NCBI GenBank assembly: GCA_964196565.1
Contig: CAXMUH010000090.1
Location: 1-7,538, forward strand
DNA: 7,538 bases
From: 2-12-FULL-42-15 sp964196565
GTDB taxonomy: Bacteria; Pseudomonadota; Gammaproteobacteria; Coxiellales; Coxiellaceae
Direction of reading: 5' to 3'
Shown here: piece by piece, positions 5,434-7,538 of the stretch
Position numbering within the stretch: the stretch's first letter is position 1
Layout of the letters: every line of letters starts with the position of its first letter
Notes under the pieces: generated by a model
Databases searched by the model: none
Told to the model about the DNA's origin: nothing
The model's input: the letters and a program-made list of their open reading frames with translations, nothing else
Program-made: the position numbers and the translations under genes

Positions 5434-6059
5434 GTTAAAGCTCGTTTTTTTTGCTTGACTCGTGCGATGGCCGCTTCAATTGCTGCTTTGCGCTGGCTAA
5501 TGGATTGAGATTTTGGGCCGATTTGTTTTGATTGTTGGTGCTTTTGGCTTTTTAAAAGTTCCAGGCGTTGTTGTCGCGCTTCGCGTTGCTGATAGAGGGT
5601 TCGCCATTGGTTGGCTTTTTGTTTTTTTTCACTCATGGTGCGAGGAGTGATTTCGACCATATCAATACAGTCAACGGGACAAGGTTCAATGCAGAGTTCA
5701 CAGCCGGTGCAATCATCCAAAATCACCGTATGCATTTTTTTGCCGCTACCAAAGATTGCATCGGTAGGGCAAGCTTGAATGCACTTAGTGCAACCGATGC
5801 ATTCGTCTTCACGAATAATGGCGACCATTTCAGGTTTGGATTTTTCTGCTACTTCTTTTAGGTACGGCTCGGGATTGATTTCGAGTAATGTTCCAAGCTC
5901 AATTAATGTCTCAACCCCGCCGGGTGGACACAGGTTGATGGTTGCATTTTCTTCGACCATTGCTTTAGCATAAGGTTTGCAGCCGGCATAATCACATAAT
6001 CCACATTGTGTTTGTGGTAGGAGTTGGTCGATTGCTTCTATGCTAACTTTCTTGCTCAT
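5430..6059 (-). CDS. rsxB: RnfB/RsxB-like ferredoxin, soluble stand-alone form
   Basis: The 209-aa iron-sulfur protein matches the cytoplasmic part of RnfB/RsxB. It has C19, C22, C27 and C44 in CGLCDYAGC and NLCPPGG, the single [4Fe-4S] domain. Two bacterial ferredoxin motifs follow, C87-x2-C90-x2-C93-x3-C97P and C117-x2-C120-x2-C123-x3-C127P, for two more [4Fe-4S] clusters. The membrane anchor that begins E. coli RsxB is missing: the protein starts directly with the IEAIDQLLPQTQC region. The last 70 residues are a charged Lys/Gln/Arg-rich helical tail. No other rnf/rsx gene (A, C, D, G, E) is in view, so this is probably a soluble electron carrier or cluster protein, as in stand-alone homologues I recall from betaproteobacteria next to nth. 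Electron delivery to, or a redox role with, Nth is inference. It starts 7 nt after metG with no Shine-Dalgarno sequence, so reinitiation is likely. Confidence 0.88.
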   Translation of the reverse strand: MSKKVSIEAIDQLLPQTQCGLCDYAGCKPYAKAMVEENATINLCPPGGVETLIELGTLLEINPEPYLKEVAEKSKPEMVAIIREDECIGCTKCIQACPTDAIFGSGKKMHTVILDDCTGCELCIEPCPVDCIDMVEITPRTMSEKKQKANQWRTLYQQREARQQRLELLKSQKHQQSKQIGPKSQSISQRKAAIEAAIARVKQKKRALT

Positions 6060-6066
6060 AATATTA

Positions 6067-7538
6067 TTATTCAGTTAATGTGCTAAGCTCATCTTCGGTA
6101 ACGCGCTGCAATAGGGGTTTAAATTTATTTATTTTTTGATTTAAAAGCGGTGATGCTAAATTTTGCCAATTTAGCGGCTCACAATTTAAAAAGGCTTCAA
6201 CTCTTTCTGCTGTGACCGGTAAAACCGGTTTTAAATATGCGCTCAGCACTTTAAATAAATTTAACGCTTGCGTGCATACCGCTTGGACCTTATCTTCTTT
6301 GCCATCTTCTTTTGCCAAAACCCATGGCTTTTGTTGATCAACATATTGATTGGCTTTGTCCGCTAATGCCATGATTTCACGCATGGCTTTGTTGTAATTT
6401 AAACTTTCATAGTACTCAGCAATTAAGTCAGCCTTATCGACAAAGCTTTGAAATAATTCTGGGTCATCGAGTTGACTGCTTAAAAGCCCGTCGAATTTTT
6501 TATTGATAAAGCCTGCGGAACGACTGGCGAGATTGACATATTTGCCAACCAAATCGGAATTTGTTCTAAGAGCAAAATCAGTTAAATTTAAATCGATATC
6601 TTCAACTTGCGGGCTTAGTTTAGCGGCATAGTAATAGCGTAAAAATTCTGGATTTAACGCTTTAAGATAACTTTGTGCGGTAATAAACGTGCCGCGTGAT
6701 TTTGACATTTTTTCGCCATTAATCGTCAGATAGCCGTGCACAAAAATATTAGTGGGCAAACGAAAACCCGCGCCTGTAAGAATGGCCGGCCAAAATAAAG
6801 CGTGGAAATAAACAATGTCTTTGCCGATAAAATGAACCAGTTCAGCGCTGCTGTCTTTTTTCCAGTAATGGTCAAACTTTTCAGGATCGTTGTGGTAAAA
6901 GTTTTTTAAACTGGCCATATAACCAATCGGCGCATCGAGCCAAACATAAAAATATTTGCCCGGCGCATCTGGAATTTCAAAACCAAAATAAGGTGCATCG
7001 CGTGAGATATCCCAAGGTTTTAATTTATCATCAAACCATTCTTTTAATTTATTCGCAATTTGCGGTTGCAGGTGACCTTTGGAGATCCACTTTTCAAGCA
7101 TCGGTTGATAATTTTCAAGGTTAAAGAAATAATGTTCGGATTCTTTTTCGATTGGAGTGGCGCCGGAAATTGCTGACTTAGGATTGACTAAATCGGTTGG
7201 GCTGTAAGTGGCACCACAAGATTCACAATTATCGCCATACTGATCTTTGCAGCCACAACGCGGACATTCGCCACGAATAAAGCGATCCGGTAAAAACATA
7301 TTTTCTTTTGGGTCGTATGCTTGAGCAATGGTGCGGGAACTAATATCACCATTTTTTTTCAAACGCTCATAAATCAGCGTTGAGAGTTCGCGGTTCTCTG
7401 GCGAATGGGTGGTGTAGAAATTATCGAACTCAACAAAAAAAGCTTGGAAATCTTTGAAGTGTTCGCCATGCATTTGTTTGATTAATGCCTCTGGTGTTAA
7501 CCCTGCTTTTTTGGCTGAGAGCATGATCGGTGTGCCGT
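6067..7538 (-). CDS. metG: Methionyl-tRNA synthetase, 5' end beyond the window
   Basis: MetRS charges tRNA-Met with methionine in an ATP-dependent reaction. The coding frame is open to the right edge: four codons (GTPI) precede the first visible Met at 7524, and together they match the DAHGTPIM region of E. coli MetRS near residue 60. That Met is therefore internal, and the true start and HIGH motif are outside. Counting from the visible Met, C87-x2-C90-x9-C100-x2-C103 is the zinc knuckle, WLDAPIGY is at 195-202, and KMSKS at 272-276 is the ATP-binding signature. The anticodon-binding helical domain follows, with the usual NLASRSAGF and KPW segments. The protein ends at VTEDELSTLTE, roughly where the E. 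coli catalytic core ends (about 547 aa), so the full protein should be about 545 aa. The C-terminal Trbp111-like tRNA-binding/dimerisation domain of E. coli MetRS (677 aa) is absent. It heads the operon with rsxB, nth and DUF1841. Confidence 0.97.
   Translation of the reverse strand, partial: GTPIMLSAKKAGLTPEALIKQMHGEHFKDFQAFFVEFDNFYTTHSPENRELSTLIYERLKKNGDISSRTIAQAYDPKENMFLPDRFIRGECPRCGCKDQYGDNCESCGATYSPTDLVNPKSAISGATPIEKESEHYFFNLENYQPMLEKWISKGHLQPQIANKLKEWFDDKLKPWDISRDAPYFGFEIPDAPGKYFYVWLDAPIGYMASLKNFYHNDPEKFDHYWKKDSSAELVHFIGKDIVYFHALFWPAILTGAGFRLPTNIFVHGYLTINGEKMSKSRGTFITAQSYLKALNPEFLRYYYAAKLSPQVEDIDLNLTDFALRTNSDLVGKYVNLASRSAGFINKKFDGLLSSQLDDPELFQSFVDKADLIAEYYESLNYNKAMREIMALADKANQYVDQQKPWVLAKEDGKEDKVQAVCTQALNLFKVLSAYLKPVLPVTAERVEAFLNCEPLNWQNLASPLLNQKINKFKPLLQRVTEDELSTLTE

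Noticed and set aside
4857..5973. Several plus-strand open frames of 64-97 codons
   Set aside because: They are antisense to nth and the ferredoxin gene, overlap each other and resemble no protein I know.

Overview
The window looks like chromosomal DNA of an AT-rich gammaproteobacterium. The protein sequences (E. coli-like RNase T, class II dihydroorotase, endonuclease III and MetRS) point to that class. The outer-membrane protein resembles the LbtU/UPF0422 type I know from Legionella, Coxiella and Francisella relatives, so a Legionellales-like organism is my best guess. This is inference; no rRNA or other placement marker is present.

Left part (1-1352), minus strand: pyrC (dihydroorotase, complete) followed by the start of rnt (RNase T, cut by the window edge). 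The two genes overlap by 23 nt. A 136-bp divergent intergenic region (1353-1488) separates pyrC from a plus-strand gene for a 555-aa outer-membrane beta-barrel protein (1489-3156) with a signal peptide, an N-terminal coiled coil and a C-terminal Phe.

Middle (3153-3677), minus strand: a 174-aa protein I do not recognise, tail-to-tail with the barrel gene and overlapping it by 4 nt. Next is a gene-free stretch of about 700 bp (3678-4381) that is rich in repeats. It holds a fragment resembling the widespread 'GCGAAG...GCAATCCAG' dispersed repeat, a 182-bp MITE-like element with 32-nt terminal inverted repeats, an 11-bp direct repeat flanking both, and a 46-nt near-perfect palindrome abutting the next operon's 3' end.

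Right part (4382-7538), minus strand, transcribed leftwards: metG (5' end outside the window, lacking the usual C-terminal tRNA-binding/dimerisation domain), a soluble RnfB/RsxB-like 2x[4Fe-4S] ferredoxin, nth (endonuclease III, itself a [4Fe-4S] enzyme) and a DUF1841 gene. Gaps of 7, -4 and 2 nt make this a single tight operon.

I found no convincing new multi-gene system. The genes are mostly conserved housekeeping genes. The parts that merit a second look are the orphan 174-aa protein, the repeat-laden intergenic region and the ferredoxin-nth-DUF1841 linkage.
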